From positions 1,487,501 to 1,551,500 of the forward strand of contig NZ_CP089980.1 of the NCBI RefSeq assembly GCF_021389955.1: a DNA stretch of 64,000 nucleotides, in the 5' to 3' direction. Numbering within the stretch: position 1 is the first letter of the stretch; each line of letters begins with the position of its first letter. The stretch comes from Fulvivirga maritima. Lineage in GTDB: Bacteria; Bacteroidota; Bacteroidia; Cytophagales; Cyclobacteriaceae. The notes under the pieces are model-generated. The model was not told the origin of the DNA, did no database searches, and saw nothing but the letters and a program-made list of their open reading frames with translations. Positions 17,821 through 27,344 of this stretch are shown here, one piece after another. A program made the translations under genes and the position numbers.

Positions 17821-18785
17821 TCTAATCGGCCCTTTAACTTGTCATAATCAGCAGCCAGATTTACTTCTTTATTTCCCTCTAAAGCTTCAGGATTGTTAAA
17901 AAACAGCTTCTTACCATTATACCTGGCTTCCACCAAATAGTCTTTACCACAAAAGTAGCTTTTCACCACCGTAGCTGATAATGTCGCTCTTTCAGTCACA
18001 TACAGATCATGCGGATAAAGTAGCACCTTCTTATCACTATTTAGCTGCGGCCATATAACATTAGCTTCTACTTCTGATACCTCTCCAAACAAGTTAGCCA
18101 CATACTTATTAGCCGGGTTATAATATAAATGGGTTGGCGTTTCATGAGCTATTATTTCGCCTTCTTTCATTACTATGGCATCATCAGAAAATGAAAGGAC
18201 TTCAGTAGGATCATGAGTAGCTACAATACAGGTAATATTCTTTTCTTTCAGGTAATTAAAGATATTCCTACGCAAGTTATTTCTTCTATATTGGTCTATG
18301 TGACTAAAAGGCTCATCGAGCAAAAGCAGCTCCGGCTCTTGTGCCAATGCCTGCACTATGGCTACCCGCTGCTGCTGACCACCGCTAAGATATTTAGTCT
18401 GTATATCAGCAAAATCTTCCATCTCCACCATCTCCAGCAGCTCTTGTATCCGATCCTGTTTTTCATCCATAGGCATCAGCTTTAGGTGCTTACCTACATT
18501 TTCTGAAACCTTATGAAAAGGGTATAGATCGAAAGATTGAGAAAGGTATTTTATGAAAGGCTCGCCTGGCACCAGCTTATCTTCTGGCTTAGTAATTTTT
18601 CTATCTCCCCAGCTCACCACACCCTCATAAGAAAGTAAGCCATATATCACTTCCAAAAGAGTAGTTTTACCACATCCGCTGGCTCCTATTACACTTAAAT
18701 GCTGCCCCTGAGCCAGGCTAAAATTGATTGATTTTAATATAGGATCATGGTTATAGGCAAAAGAAACATTGGATAATTCTAGCAT
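17814..18785 (-). CDS. ABC transporter ATP-binding protein with TOBE-like tail
   Basis: 323 residues. Walker A GASGCGKTT (34-42), Q-loop YLSQSFDLYPF, signature LSGGQQQRV, Walker B LLLLDEPFSHID, H-loop ATHD. About 90 residues follow the ABC domain and fit a TOBE-type regulatory tail, as in importer ATPases of the spermidine, iron or sulfate groups. No permease or binding protein is adjacent, so the partner must be encoded elsewhere and the substrate is unknown. Its last codons overlap the thr terminator T-run. Confidence 0.85.
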   Translation of the reverse strand: MLELSNVSFAYNHDPILKSINFSLAQGQHLSVIGASGCGKTTLLEVIYGLLSYEGVVSWGDRKITKPEDKLVPGEPFIKYLSQSFDLYPFHKVSENVGKHLKLMPMDEKQDRIQELLEMVEMEDFADIQTKYLSGGQQQRVAIVQALAQEPELLLLDEPFSHIDQYRRNNLRRNIFNYLKEKNITCIVATHDPTEVLSFSDDAIVMKEGEIIAHETPTHLYYNPANKYVANLFGEVSEVEANVIWPQLNSDKKVLLYPHDLYVTERATLSATVVKSYFCGKDYLVEARYNGKKLFFNNPEALEGNKEVNLAADYDKLKGRLEK

Positions 18786-18861
18786 AAAAAATGTCTTCTT
18801 ATAAAATCATTTGGAAGGCTAAAACTACCCCTGCTTTCCTAATTAACCAATTTAATTGGAA

Positions 18862-20037
18862 CTAGTTAATCAATATTTTTTGAGTGATTAACTCACTAGC
18901 AAATGTAAGCTGAACTATATAATAACCTTTGGCCATGTTCTGCGGAATAGACAACTCATTCGTATAACCATCTCCATCAATAGCAAGCTCTAATAGATCT
19001 CCTTTGGCAGAAATCACTACCAACTTTTTGAGTTGCTGGGTGCTTTTTACAGTTATACTATGATTAGTCACTGGGTTTGGATACAATTGATAACTCAGAC
19101 CATGCGCTACATACTCCACTCTTACTAAACCATGATATTCTATAAAGCCATCAAAGTCGACAGCTTTAAGTCTATAATAGGCTACTCCTTCAGCCGGAGC
19201 ATAATCAGTCCAGGCATAATCAATTACTTCAGAAGAATTTCCGTTACCTCTTAAGTACCCCACTTCCTCAAAGTCCACTGCATCCACTGATCTTTCTATC
19301 ACAAAATGATCGAAATTTAACTCTGTAAGCGTAACCCAGGTAAGTTCAACAGCATGATCAGCAACTTGTGCTGAAAAATCACTGATCTCAATAGGAAGCA
19401 CCCCTCCATTTCTTACGAAATCATAAAGTGGTCTGTCATCATTATATAAATCACTTTCCGTAGCAGTATAATCTGTAGGATTACAGGAGGGAGTCCCCCA
19501 CCAAGTAGTGGCGCAGTTGTTAGAGCCATCACCTATAGTACCATTATTATTATTCAGATTTCCAAAAATATAAAAATTAGAATTGGTGGTTACGGCAGTT
19601 CCATCATTAATGTTAAGGTCTCCTAGTACCACTACTCTACCATTATTATCACTTTTAAAACCGCCATAAGAAGTATATGAACCCGTTACGATTAGAACGC
19701 CATTATCATGAATTTCTATTGAAGCACTAGAACCAAGGGTTAAATCGCCATCCACATACAAGGTGTCATAAATATGGATTTTAGGACTCGCATTTTGCAC
19801 TGATAAGGACCCTGCAGTTCTGATATAGCCATATAAGTTGATACCGATAGCATTATTATTTGTAGGGTTATTAGGCGTAGTAGGTGATCCTCCCCAGCCT
19901 CCTGTACTTGACCATGTAGCTTGATCTTCCCAATTCCCTGAGTAGTTGCTCTTACTAGAATAAGTTATTTGAGCGTTAGCTAAATTATATACACTAAAAA
20001 AAAGAAAAATTATACTAAAATATCGATATTTCACCAC
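18862..20037 (-). CDS. Secreted protein with T9SS type A sorting domain
   Basis: 391 residues starting at a GTG (20037; no ATG is available upstream of the signal peptide). A signal peptide (1-22, ending YNLANAQ) is followed by a Gly/Asn-rich repeat region that reads like a parallel beta-helix (about 30-190), a beta-sandwich segment (about 210-310, ELTWVTLTELNFDHFVIERS) and a C-terminal T9SS sorting domain (YQLYPNPVTNHSITV to the final QKILIN). The tail sends the protein through the type IX system to the cell surface or medium. No enzyme motif is visible; an adhesin-like or structural role is possible. Confidence 0.88.
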   Translation of the reverse strand: MVKYRYFSIIFLFFSVYNLANAQITYSSKSNYSGNWEDQATWSSTGGWGGSPTTPNNPTNNNAIGINLYGYIRTAGSLSVQNASPKIHIYDTLYVDGDLTLGSSASIEIHDNGVLIVTGSYTSYGGFKSDNNGRVVVLGDLNINDGTAVTTNSNFYIFGNLNNNNGTIGDGSNNCATTWWGTPSCNPTDYTATESDLYNDDRPLYDFVRNGGVLPIEISDFSAQVADHAVELTWVTLTELNFDHFVIERSVDAVDFEEVGYLRGNGNSSEVIDYAWTDYAPAEGVAYYRLKAVDFDGFIEYHGLVRVEYVAHGLSYQLYPNPVTNHSITVKSTQQLKKLVVISAKGDLLELAIDGDGYTNELSIPQNMAKGYYIVQLTFASELITQKILIN

Positions 20038-20064
20038 CTATGTAATTTTCATGACAACATTCAA

Positions 20065-20072
20065 CAAATGTA
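20065..20072 (-). promoter_or_regulatory. Candidate -7 box of the T9SS cargo gene
   Basis: Minus-strand TACATTTG matches TAnnTTTG, 28 bp before the GTG start. No -33 TTG at usual spacing. Confidence 0.35.
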
Positions 20073-20092
20073 AATAATGTGCCAACAATAAA

Positions 20093-20122
20093 AAAGGCCT
20101 TTATTCAATAATAAAGACCTTT
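20093..20122 (-). terminator. Intrinsic terminator of acs
   Basis: 13-bp stem (20093-20105 with 20110-20122, one mismatch) and 4-nt loop; read on the minus strand it is followed by a run of T. Placed 92 bp after the acs stop. Confidence 0.85.
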
Positions 20123-20214
20123 GTTGCTAAATAGTATTTCCATTTCGGGATTTTATTCTCTTCATAGATTCAATCCACATGTCACCATTAATGATAATAA
20201 CATATTAAAATGGA

Positions 20215-22110
20215 TTATATTACATTTTTAATGATTTCATCTACAACATCTGGATTGAGCAATGTAGAAGTATCTCCGAGGTTTTCTGTATCTCCACTCG
20301 CTATTTTTCTTAAAATCCTCCTCATGATTTTTCCCGATCTGGTCTTAGGCAATCCTGGCACAATCTGTATCTTATCAGGCTTAGCGATAGGTCCTATAAT
20401 TTTACTTACCGTCACTCTAATTTCCTGTTTCAGGTTATCTTCAGAACGACCTTCCATATCACAAATTACATAGGCATAAATTCCTTGTCCTTTAATATCA
20501 TGCGGATAACCAACCACTGCGGATTCCACTACTTTAGGGTGTTCATTAATAGCATTTTCTACCTCTGCAGTACCCATTCTATGGCCAGAAACATTAATAA
20601 CATCATCTACTCTACCTAAAATACGGTAGTAGCCATCTTCATCGCGCTTCACGCCATCACCCGTAAAATAATAGCCTTTGAAGCTAGAGAAATAGGTCTG
20701 CTTGCACCTATCATGATCTCCATAAGTAGTTCTTAATATAGAAGGCCAAGGGAATTTCACACAAAGGTTTCCTTCTACACTATTACCTTTAAGCTCATTA
20801 CCATCATTATCTAAAATGGCCAATTGTACACCTGGCAACGGTAATGTGGCATAAGATGGTTTAGTAGGCGTAACACTGGCTATGGGAGAAACCAAAATTC
20901 CACCAGTTTCTGTTTGCCACCAAGTATCTACCACAGGGCATCTTCCTTTACCCACATGATCATGATACCAGTGCCAGGCTTCTTCATTAATAGGCTCACC
21001 TACAGAACCCAGCACACGCAAAGAATCTAGTTTATACGGCTTTAAGGCTTCAGCACCATAGGCCTGCAAAGCCCTGATAGCAGTAGGGGCTGTATAGAAC
21101 TGGTTCACCTGATATTTATCACATATCTCCCAAAAGCGACCTGCATTAGGGTAAGTAGGCACACCTTCATACATAAGAGTAGTAGCACCAGCTAATAGTG
21201 GGCCGTAAACTATATAAGAGTGACCGGTGATCCAACCAACATCTGCCGTACACCAATAGACATCTCCCTGATTATATTGAAATACATTCTGAAAAGAATA
21301 GCAAGAATACACCATATAACCACCACAAGAGTGCACAACTCCCTTAGGCTTACCGGTAGAACCTGAAGTATAAAGAATAAAAAGCATGTCTTCAGAATCC
21401 ATGATCTCGGCCTTATTCTCTGTAGAAACACCTTCAATGGCCTCATGCCACCAAATATCTCTCCCTTCAGCCATAGTCACTTCCTGACAAGTTCTTTTAT
21501 ACACTATGACCTTCTCTACTGTAGAGGTTGATTCGAGTGCTTCATCTACCACAGTCTTCACTTCTATCTTTTTCTCACCTCTAAAATTACCATCAGAGGT
21601 AAGTACCATTTTAGCTTCACAGTCATTAATTCTATCTGACAAAGATTGAGATGAGAACCCTGCAAATACTACAGAATGGACCGCACCAATACGTGCGCAG
21701 GCCAGCATAGCCACAGCTGCCTCAGGCACCATGGGCATATATATAATTACTCTATCACCTTTACCCACTCCATTTTCTTTTAGAGTGTTAGCAAACTGAC
21801 AGACCATTTCATGTAATTCCTTATAACTAATAATCCTGTTATCTTCTTTAGGATCATTGGGTTCCCAGATGATGGCCGGCTTATCACCCAGCAAAAAGAG
21901 ATGCCTTTCCAGGATGTTTTCAGTGATGTTTAACTGGGCATTTTTAAACCACTTTACATCTGGCTTATCAAAGTCCCATTCCACTACCTTATCCCATCGC
22001 TTATGCCAGTAAAACGCATCGGCTACTCTACTCCAAAAGTGCTCAGGGTCTTGAACACTCTTTTGGTAATCGTAAAAATAGCCACTTAATGTCTGGATTT
22101 TATTGATCAT
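20215..22110 (-). CDS. acs: Acetyl-CoA synthetase
   Basis: 631 residues. AMP-binding motif YTSGSTGKPKGVVHS, adenylation motif DTWWQTETGG, hinge and core YRILGRVDDVINVSGHRMGTAEVE, and the C-terminal catalytic lysine K594 in TRSGKIMRR, the site that is acetylated to switch the enzyme off in other bacteria. Makes acetyl-CoA from acetate, ATP and CoA. The pattern of motifs with the WWQTETGG and GHRMGT strings is specific for acetyl-CoA synthetases. Single-gene transcript with its own terminator. Confidence 0.96.
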   Translation of the reverse strand: MINKIQTLSGYFYDYQKSVQDPEHFWSRVADAFYWHKRWDKVVEWDFDKPDVKWFKNAQLNITENILERHLFLLGDKPAIIWEPNDPKEDNRIISYKELHEMVCQFANTLKENGVGKGDRVIIYMPMVPEAAVAMLACARIGAVHSVVFAGFSSQSLSDRINDCEAKMVLTSDGNFRGEKKIEVKTVVDEALESTSTVEKVIVYKRTCQEVTMAEGRDIWWHEAIEGVSTENKAEIMDSEDMLFILYTSGSTGKPKGVVHSCGGYMVYSCYSFQNVFQYNQGDVYWCTADVGWITGHSYIVYGPLLAGATTLMYEGVPTYPNAGRFWEICDKYQVNQFYTAPTAIRALQAYGAEALKPYKLDSLRVLGSVGEPINEEAWHWYHDHVGKGRCPVVDTWWQTETGGILVSPIASVTPTKPSYATLPLPGVQLAILDNDGNELKGNSVEGNLCVKFPWPSILRTTYGDHDRCKQTYFSSFKGYYFTGDGVKRDEDGYYRILGRVDDVINVSGHRMGTAEVENAINEHPKVVESAVVGYPHDIKGQGIYAYVICDMEGRSEDNLKQEIRVTVSKIIGPIAKPDKIQIVPGLPKTRSGKIMRRILRKIASGDTENLGDTSTLLNPDVVDEIIKNVI

Positions 22111-22244
22111 ACTTTTAATTGTTGATTAGTAATATTTTTTCGCCTAAAGCCGCTTCCCTAATTTGCAAAAAAACCAGCATACGACGAAATACTACACTGC
22201 AAACGTTATCGAAAAGTATAATGTTTAATGTTCGAACAAATAAA

Positions 22245-22274
22245 AAAGCTCTTCACTTATCAGCGAAGAGCTTT
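22245..22274 (-). terminator. Intrinsic terminator
   Basis: Perfect 10-bp stem AAAGCTCTTC/GAAGAGCTTT with a 10-nt loop; followed on the minus strand by TTTTTATTTG. Ends the gene at 22320. Confidence 0.88.
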
Positions 22275-22319
22275 ACTTAATGATATAAATGTCTTTATTA
22301 TTCTACTTCAATATAGGAG

Positions 22320-22754
22320 CTAAAACCGGTAAGTAAGCGTAATGCCAGTAGCACCGTTCTTTCTAAAGTAGCCCGCGCTCACCCTGTCAAGCCTTCGCTC
22401 ATATTCCTTTTCTTTTTTATGACCAACAATAGCCAATACTACCCCAGTAACCGTTAGTGGCACCCCAATTACTGTAAAAAGGATTCCTGCTACTCCTTCA
22501 GGATCATCAGTAGTAACAGTGTTATTATTACTTCCGTAGCCACTCGTATCTTCCCAATCGGCCTGACTTATGAGCACTATACCAGCTGCAGTCATTACAC
22601 CCCCACCAACAGCCATAGCGGTGCCTGTACGTTTTAACCTGCCGTATTTTTCTACTTTCCTTAAGTTGGTTAACTGGCTTTCATCAAACTGAGCCTTAGT
22701 AAATTCAACCGTAACTAAAACTAGTAGTAAAGCTAATCCTATTGCCTTCATCAT
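22320..22754 (-). CDS. Small exported membrane protein of unknown function
   Basis: 144 residues: signal peptide (1-21, ending FTKAQ), a hydrophobic Gly-rich helix (about 47-65), a short polar loop with Asn/Thr, a second hydrophobic segment (about 88-110) and a basic helical stretch KKEKEYERRLDRV before a C-terminal YRF. The final aromatic residue and signal peptide hint at the outer membrane, but it is too small for a barrel. No family recognised. Monocistronic by position. Confidence 0.65.
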   Translation of the reverse strand: MMKAIGLALLLVLVTVEFTKAQFDESQLTNLRKVEKYGRLKRTGTAMAVGGGVMTAAGIVLISQADWEDTSGYGSNNNTVTTDDPEGVAGILFTVIGVPLTVTGVVLAIVGHKKEKEYERRLDRVSAGYFRKNGATGITLTYRF

Positions 22755-22815
22755 TTTTTATTTAATATGATTTCAATGCAAGATATGGAGTTATTTAAAG
22801 AGAAAAAAGAAGAAA

Positions 22816-23559
22816 TTAAAAATACACTTCTGCCATAACAGCGATAAGAGCTCCAAAAATAGCTACACCTAACTTTCTGGCGTTAAACAAATGGTTCGCG
22901 TTATTTTCAAATATGATAGTAGTAGAGATATGTAAAAAGCTACCACTCACTATGGCAAAAATTATGGTAAATGACTCTGGAGAAAATGCTTGATGCTCCA
23001 CATAATAATCCCCCAGAACCAACCCAAAAGGAGAGGCCAATGAAAAGATCAGAAGGAATATGCCTGTCATAGCCTTTTTGCCTAGCTGGCATACCAGAAT
23101 AGACATTAAAGCAAAAGCCGCCGGAGCCTTATGTAGCAAAATGCCGAACAGCAATGTTCTTGATTCATGGTGCGCATGCACCGTACTGGGGTGCGCTAAT
23201 AAGGATCCTTCTAAAAACGCATGCACCGATAAAGCCAATAGCACCATGATGGCGCCACTTTTGGCATGGTTATGATTTTCTCCATGCTCATGCATATGCC
23301 CATGCTCTACACCAGAAGAGAAATACTCTAAAATAAGCTGGATAAAAAAGCCTATCAAAATATAAAGGCCTATGCTGGTAGGATCTTCAGAACGCGCAAA
23401 AAGCTCAGGCAATATGTGTATAATGGTAATGGCAAACAGATAAGCACCTGCAAATACCAATATCAACTTATAATTTATCCCTTGCTTCTGAGGTATAAAA
23501 AATGCAACTGCTCCTGGAATGGCAGCCGCTAAAAATAAAAATATCAGATTAAAAGCCAT
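22816..23559 (-). CDS. ZIP family metal transporter
   Basis: 247 residues with about eight membrane helices. The variable loop is very histidine-rich (HGHMHEHGENHNH), the metal-collecting loop of ZIP proteins, and the transport helices contain SVHAFLEGSLL and LHKAPAAFAL, matching the conserved HxxxE and HKxP motifs of helices IV and V. It should move zinc or another divalent metal into the cytoplasm. A -7-like box lies just upstream. Confidence 0.92.
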   Translation of the reverse strand: MAFNLIFLFLAAAIPGAVAFFIPQKQGINYKLILVFAGAYLFAITIIHILPELFARSEDPTSIGLYILIGFFIQLILEYFSSGVEHGHMHEHGENHNHAKSGAIMVLLALSVHAFLEGSLLAHPSTVHAHHESRTLLFGILLHKAPAAFALMSILVCQLGKKAMTGIFLLIFSLASPFGLVLGDYYVEHQAFSPESFTIIFAIVSGSFLHISTTIIFENNANHLFNARKLGVAIFGALIAVMAEVYF

Positions 23560-23577
23560 TTAAATTGGATTAAACGG

Positions 23578-23585
23578 CAAATATA
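23578..23585 (-). promoter_or_regulatory. Candidate -7 box of the ZIP gene
   Basis: Minus-strand TATATTTG matches TAnnTTTG, 18 bp before the ATG. Confidence 0.35.
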
Positions 23586-23612
23586 CAACATTGTTGCAGT
23601 TAGACCCGCTAT

Positions 23613-24356
23613 TTATTCACTTCGGGCAATAAAAATCATACGTTCAGATTTTTTCTCATCGTAAGCATTTAGGTCATAATCACCAAAAAGCTTCACTGCA
23701 TGCAAGCCTGCTTTGGTAAAGTAGTTAATGAAGCTTTCTTTATACAAAATTTTAACACGCTCATAAAACTTATACCGCTTACCATGATCGGTGAATTCTA
23801 TATTTTTAATGATAAAGCCATCATCACTCAGCTGCTTGGATATTTTAAATTCTATACCTTCCACCTCTTTTTCCTGATAAGGTACCATATTATCCATAAC
23901 CCAATGTGGATTTAAAAAATCTATCAGAAAGGCTCCTTTTGGCTTTAAGCCTTCTGCCACAGAACTTATGGTCTTTTCATTTTCCTCTTCAGTTCCGAAA
24001 TAACCAAAACTGGTAAATAAATTAAGTATAAAGTCAAATTCATGGTGTGCAAATACTTCTCGCATGTCATGCTCATAAAAATGAAGCGTGTCGTTTTCAA
24101 ACTGCCTGGCATATTCAATATTATGATCTGCCAGATCCACACCTACCACCTCAAAACCTTTTTCATTCATATAGACAGAATGCCTGCCCTTGCCACATGC
24201 GAGATCCAAGACTTTATGATCTGGAGTAACCTGAAAATATTCAATAAGATTATCTATAAACCTCTTAGCCTCCTCAAAATCCCTGTTTTTATAAAGGATA
24301 TGATAATAAGGTGAGTTAAACCAATCTCCAAACCACTCTCTGACTACAGGTTTCAT
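23613..24356 (-). CDS. Class I SAM-dependent methyltransferase
   Basis: 247 residues with the Rossmann-like methyltransferase fold: motif I VLDLACGKGRHSVYM, motif II VVGVDLAD and a motif IV FILNLFTSFGYFG. The N-terminal part (WFGDWFNSPYYHILY) is typical of a small-molecule methyltransferase subgroup found in many Bacteroidota. Substrate unknown. Its start overlaps the end of apbE by 4 bp, so it is the second gene of that operon. Confidence 0.85.
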   Translation of the reverse strand: MKPVVREWFGDWFNSPYYHILYKNRDFEEAKRFIDNLIEYFQVTPDHKVLDLACGKGRHSVYMNEKGFEVVGVDLADHNIEYARQFENDTLHFYEHDMREVFAHHEFDFILNLFTSFGYFGTEEENEKTISSVAEGLKPKGAFLIDFLNPHWVMDNMVPYQEKEVEGIEFKISKQLSDDGFIIKNIEFTDHGKRYKFYERVKILYKESFINYFTKAGLHAVKLFGDYDLNAYDEKKSERMIFIARSE

Positions 24357-25387
24357 TGTTCTGCTATTTCGATATCTTCCTTCACTCCATCGGTTGTAAA
24401 ATGATGGAGCTGCCCTTCGCTATCAGTATATACCAGCAAGGCATCAAACTCAGCGTGCTTTTTGAAAAAATCCATTGATTTTTCCTTTCCCATCACCATA
24501 CAGGCTGTGGCCAAAGCATCAGCCGTCATACAGTCAGGCGCAAAAACGGTAGCACTAAGCAACGAGTGTTTAATAGGATGGCCTGTTTTAGGACTTAGAG
24601 TATGACCGTACATGACGCCATCGATCTCCTGATAGTTAAAATAATTACCTGAAGTAGCCATGGCTCTATCCTTTATTTTTGCGTAAGCGTAATAAAACTG
24701 ATTCAGTTGATCAGACCGCGGATCTAATATGCCCACTTCCCAGTATTTATCTTTCTGTAAGTTTTTTCCTTTCGCGTAGACTTCACCGCCAATTTCTACA
24801 AATAGGTTTTCTATGCCTTTCTCTTCCAGAAAGCGCCCTACTACATCTATACCGTAACCTTTAGCCAAAGCACTAAAGTCTAGCTGCACCCTATCATCTG
24901 ATTTCCAAACCTGCTTTTCATTGTAAAGCACCTTCTCCATACCCACAAAAGTCATCAGTGAATCTATGTAAGCACTATCCACTGTTATTTCCTTTTGTGG
25001 ACCAAAGCCCCAGGCATTAACCACAGGCATAATGGTAGGGTCAAAAGCACCATCAGTATATTCAAATATTTTACGGCTATCTTCTAACACAGGGTAGAAA
25101 AATGCACTTTCAAAAACAAAAATCGAATCTCTATTAAACCGGGATATTTCTGACTCAGGAATATAAGTGCTTAATGACTGATTAAATACCTTGAGCAATG
25201 AATCTACTTCCTTCTGAAAGTAGCGGGTATCATCATCAAAATATTTAATGTGATACTCTATTGGTCCCATGGTTTTACCGGTAAGGTACCCTAAAGGTAT
25301 TAGATTACTCTTCCTGTATTTCCAAACCAAAAAAACGGCCAGTAACAGCACCACAGTATATATGATATTTTTATATCGAAGCGTCAT
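24353..25387 (-). CDS. apbE: FAD:protein FMN transferase
   Basis: 344 residues: an N-terminal membrane anchor (about 7-22) followed by the ApbE domain. Family motifs are TDGAFDPTIMPVVNAWGFG, DFSALAKGYGID, GGEVYAKG and the metal-binding DCMTADALATACMVMG. The enzyme attaches FMN from FAD to a threonine of client flavoproteins, such as subunits of the Na+-pumping NADH:quinone oxidoreductase, outside the cytoplasm. No client gene is in the window. Operon with the methyltransferase. Confidence 0.93.
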   Translation of the reverse strand: MTLRYKNIIYTVVLLLAVFLVWKYRKSNLIPLGYLTGKTMGPIEYHIKYFDDDTRYFQKEVDSLLKVFNQSLSTYIPESEISRFNRDSIFVFESAFFYPVLEDSRKIFEYTDGAFDPTIMPVVNAWGFGPQKEITVDSAYIDSLMTFVGMEKVLYNEKQVWKSDDRVQLDFSALAKGYGIDVVGRFLEEKGIENLFVEIGGEVYAKGKNLQKDKYWEVGILDPRSDQLNQFYYAYAKIKDRAMATSGNYFNYQEIDGVMYGHTLSPKTGHPIKHSLLSATVFAPDCMTADALATACMVMGKEKSMDFFKKHAEFDALLVYTDSEGQLHHFTTDGVKEDIEIAEQ

Positions 25388-25514
25388 ACATCAAAATTTG
25401 GCCTAAAATTAATGAAATTGAAGAGGCTTATCTTTATTTAGAATTATTAATTAGGGAATTATATCTTAAATTCACACTTGGAAAAAGGGAATCTAATATC
25501 TGGTTGACTAATAT

Positions 25515-26543
25515 ATGAGAGAAGACTATTTAAGTGGAGATGGAGAAGGGCTCAATGCTGGAGAAAAAGAAATTGAAAAAGCACTCAGGCCTTTAAGTTT
25601 CGGCGATTTTACCGGCCAGCATAAGGTGGTTGAGAACATTAAAATATTTGTTCGTGCTGCCCAGCAGCGGGGAGAATCTCTGGATCATGTATTGCTTCAT
25701 GGCCCTCCAGGATTAGGAAAGACCACTCTATCTCATATTATAGCCAATGAGCTGGATACGAACATCAAGATCACCTCAGGCCCGGTCCTGGATAAGCCCA
25801 GTGATTTGGCTGGCTTACTGACCAACCTGGAAGATAACGATGTGCTCTTTATTGATGAGATTCACCGCCTGAACCCCATAGTAGAAGAATATTTGTATTC
25901 TGCCATGGAAGACTTCAGGATAGATATTATGCTGGATTCAGGCCCCAGTGCCAGAACGGTGCAGATCAGCCTTTCCCCCTTTACCTTAATAGGTGCCACT
26001 ACACGTGCAGGGCTACTTACCTCGCCCCTGAGAGCCAGGTTTGGAATAAATGCCCGACTAGAGTATTATGATGCCGAACTTTTAAAAACCATTATACAGC
26101 GCTCATGTAGCATTCTTAATTGCCCTATTCATGAAGATGCGGCCTATGAAATTGCTCGCCGAAGCAGAGGAACGCCAAGGATAGCCAACAACCTACTACG
26201 CAGAACCCGGGATTTTGCTCAAATAAAAGGGGATGGCACCATCACTAAAGACATCGCCAAAATGGCTCTTGATGCGCTGGATGTAGATGAACATGGCCTT
26301 GATGATATGGATAATAGAATACTGTCTACCATTATAGAGAAATTTAAAGGTGGCCCTGTGGGTATTTCTACCATAGCCACCGCCTGTGGTGATGAGGCAG
26401 AAACTATTGAAGAAGTATATGAGCCGTTTCTGATTCAGGAAGGATTTATAAAAAGAACTTCTCGAGGTAGGGAAGCAACTGAGTTAGCTTATAAGCATTT
26501 AAAAATAGTGCCCCCTAATAAAACCAGAGGGCTATTTGATTAA
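25515..26543 (+). CDS. ruvB: Holliday junction branch migration ATPase RuvB
   Basis: 342 residues, normal length. AAA+ domain with Walker [10 protein letters not shown], Walker [10 protein letters not shown], sensor [10 protein letters not shown] and the arginine finger area SPLRARFGI; a C-terminal winged helix ending [13 protein letters not shown], which is close to universal in RuvB. Drives branch migration with RuvA in recombination repair. The start at [26 protein letters not shown] is consistent with the family. Confidence 0.97.
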   Translation: MREDYLSGDGEGLNAGEKEIEKALRPLSFGDFTGQHKVVENIKIFVRAAQQRGESLDHVLLHGPPGLGKTTLSHIIANELDTNIKITSGPVLDKPSDLAGLLTNLEDNDVLFIDEIHRLNPIVEEYLYSAMEDFRIDIMLDSGPSARTVQISLSPFTLIGATTRAGLLTSPLRARFGINARLEYYDAELLKTIIQRSCSILNCPIHEDAAYEIARRSRGTPRIANNLLRRTRDFAQIKGDGTITKDIAKMALDALDVDEHGLDDMDNRILSTIIEKFKGGPVGISTIATACGDEAETIEEVYEPFLIQEGFIKRTSRGREATELAYKHLKIVPPNKTRGLFD

Positions 26544-26553
26544 GAAATGGTTA

Positions 26554-26697
26554 TCATGGCAGGAGATGCCCAAAAGCCCTGCCAATAACTACCCCGCTTT
26601 TAAAGCAAACAATGAAGATGATTAGTAAAAAAAGCACAGTAAATAAGATTTGACTTTTTCTACTCTTCCCACTTAGTTTTTCAATTATAGTTTCCAT
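26554..26697 (-). CDS. Small single-span membrane protein
   Basis: A 47-codon ORF from ATG 26697 to TGA 26554: a basic, amphipathic N-terminus (METIIEKLSGKSRKSQ) and one long hydrophobic helix (ILFTVLFLLIIFIVCF), then a short tail with two glycines and a His. It lies 47 bp downstream of, and in the same direction as, the sigma factor and its membrane partner, so it may be the third gene of that operon. It ends against ruvB. The clean N-in single-span design supports coding; no family is recognised. Confidence 0.5.
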   Translation of the reverse strand: METIIEKLSGKSRKSQILFTVLFLLIIFIVCFKSGVVIGRAFGHLLP

Positions 26698-26744
26698 CAG
26701 TTAATTATTTAGTTTTCAGGTTAGTAGACTAAAGCCATTCTTTA

Positions 26745-27344
26745 TTACAGATCTCCTGAATTATTTTCAAAATCTTTTATCTGCTGCTTTAACCTTTTGA
26801 TTTTATGGCCATACAGCAGGTTTACCAGCCAATTAATGAGCCAGGAGACTAGCGCTGCTACCAACAAAGCTCCTAAGATCACTAACCATATTTTATAATT
26901 AAACCAAAAGTCTACACCACCAGCCTGTGTGTACCCAACATGTACACCACGCATAAACGCAATGGAGCCAATAACCGGAAAAATCAACCACATTAAGATT
27001 TTATAATGCAAAAGGAAAACATGCAAATACCGGTAAGTGGCCTTTAACCCCTGCAGCACATTTTGGCTATAATCAAACCCTGAAGTTTTGTTGATGAGCA
27101 TTTTGTAATAAAAGAAATAACCAGCACTAAACACCAGCTGCAGCAAAGCCAACCACCACATTTCACTGATCGCTAACCAAACAATTACCAAAGGGCTAAA
27201 TAACAGATTGATCCAAAACTCTATTTTTAACACCTTGCTTATGCTACGAAGCACGCCCTCAGACTGAGACTCCAATCGATCAAAATCTGGAGACAGCAAA
27301 GCTTCATCAGCATTATTCCATAATTCCTTCAGGTCTACATTCAT
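26745..27344 (-). CDS. Membrane protein, possible anti-sigma partner
   Basis: 199 residues: a soluble N-terminus (1-45, with the LWNNADEALLSPDFDRLESQ segment), then four transmembrane helices and a basic C-terminus (HKIKRLKQQIKDF). Its ATG overlaps the upstream ECF sigma factor gene by 4 bp. In Bacteroidota a membrane protein co-translated with an ECF sigma factor usually restrains it through the cytosolic N-terminus; here no zinc anti-sigma motif is present, so that role is inferred from the coupling only. Confidence 0.65.
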   Translation of the reverse strand: MNVDLKELWNNADEALLSPDFDRLESQSEGVLRSISKVLKIEFWINLLFSPLVIVWLAISEMWWLALLQLVFSAGYFFYYKMLINKTSGFDYSQNVLQGLKATYRYLHVFLLHYKILMWLIFPVIGSIAFMRGVHVGYTQAGGVDFWFNYKIWLVILGALLVAALVSWLINWLVNLLYGHKIKRLKQQIKDFENNSGDL

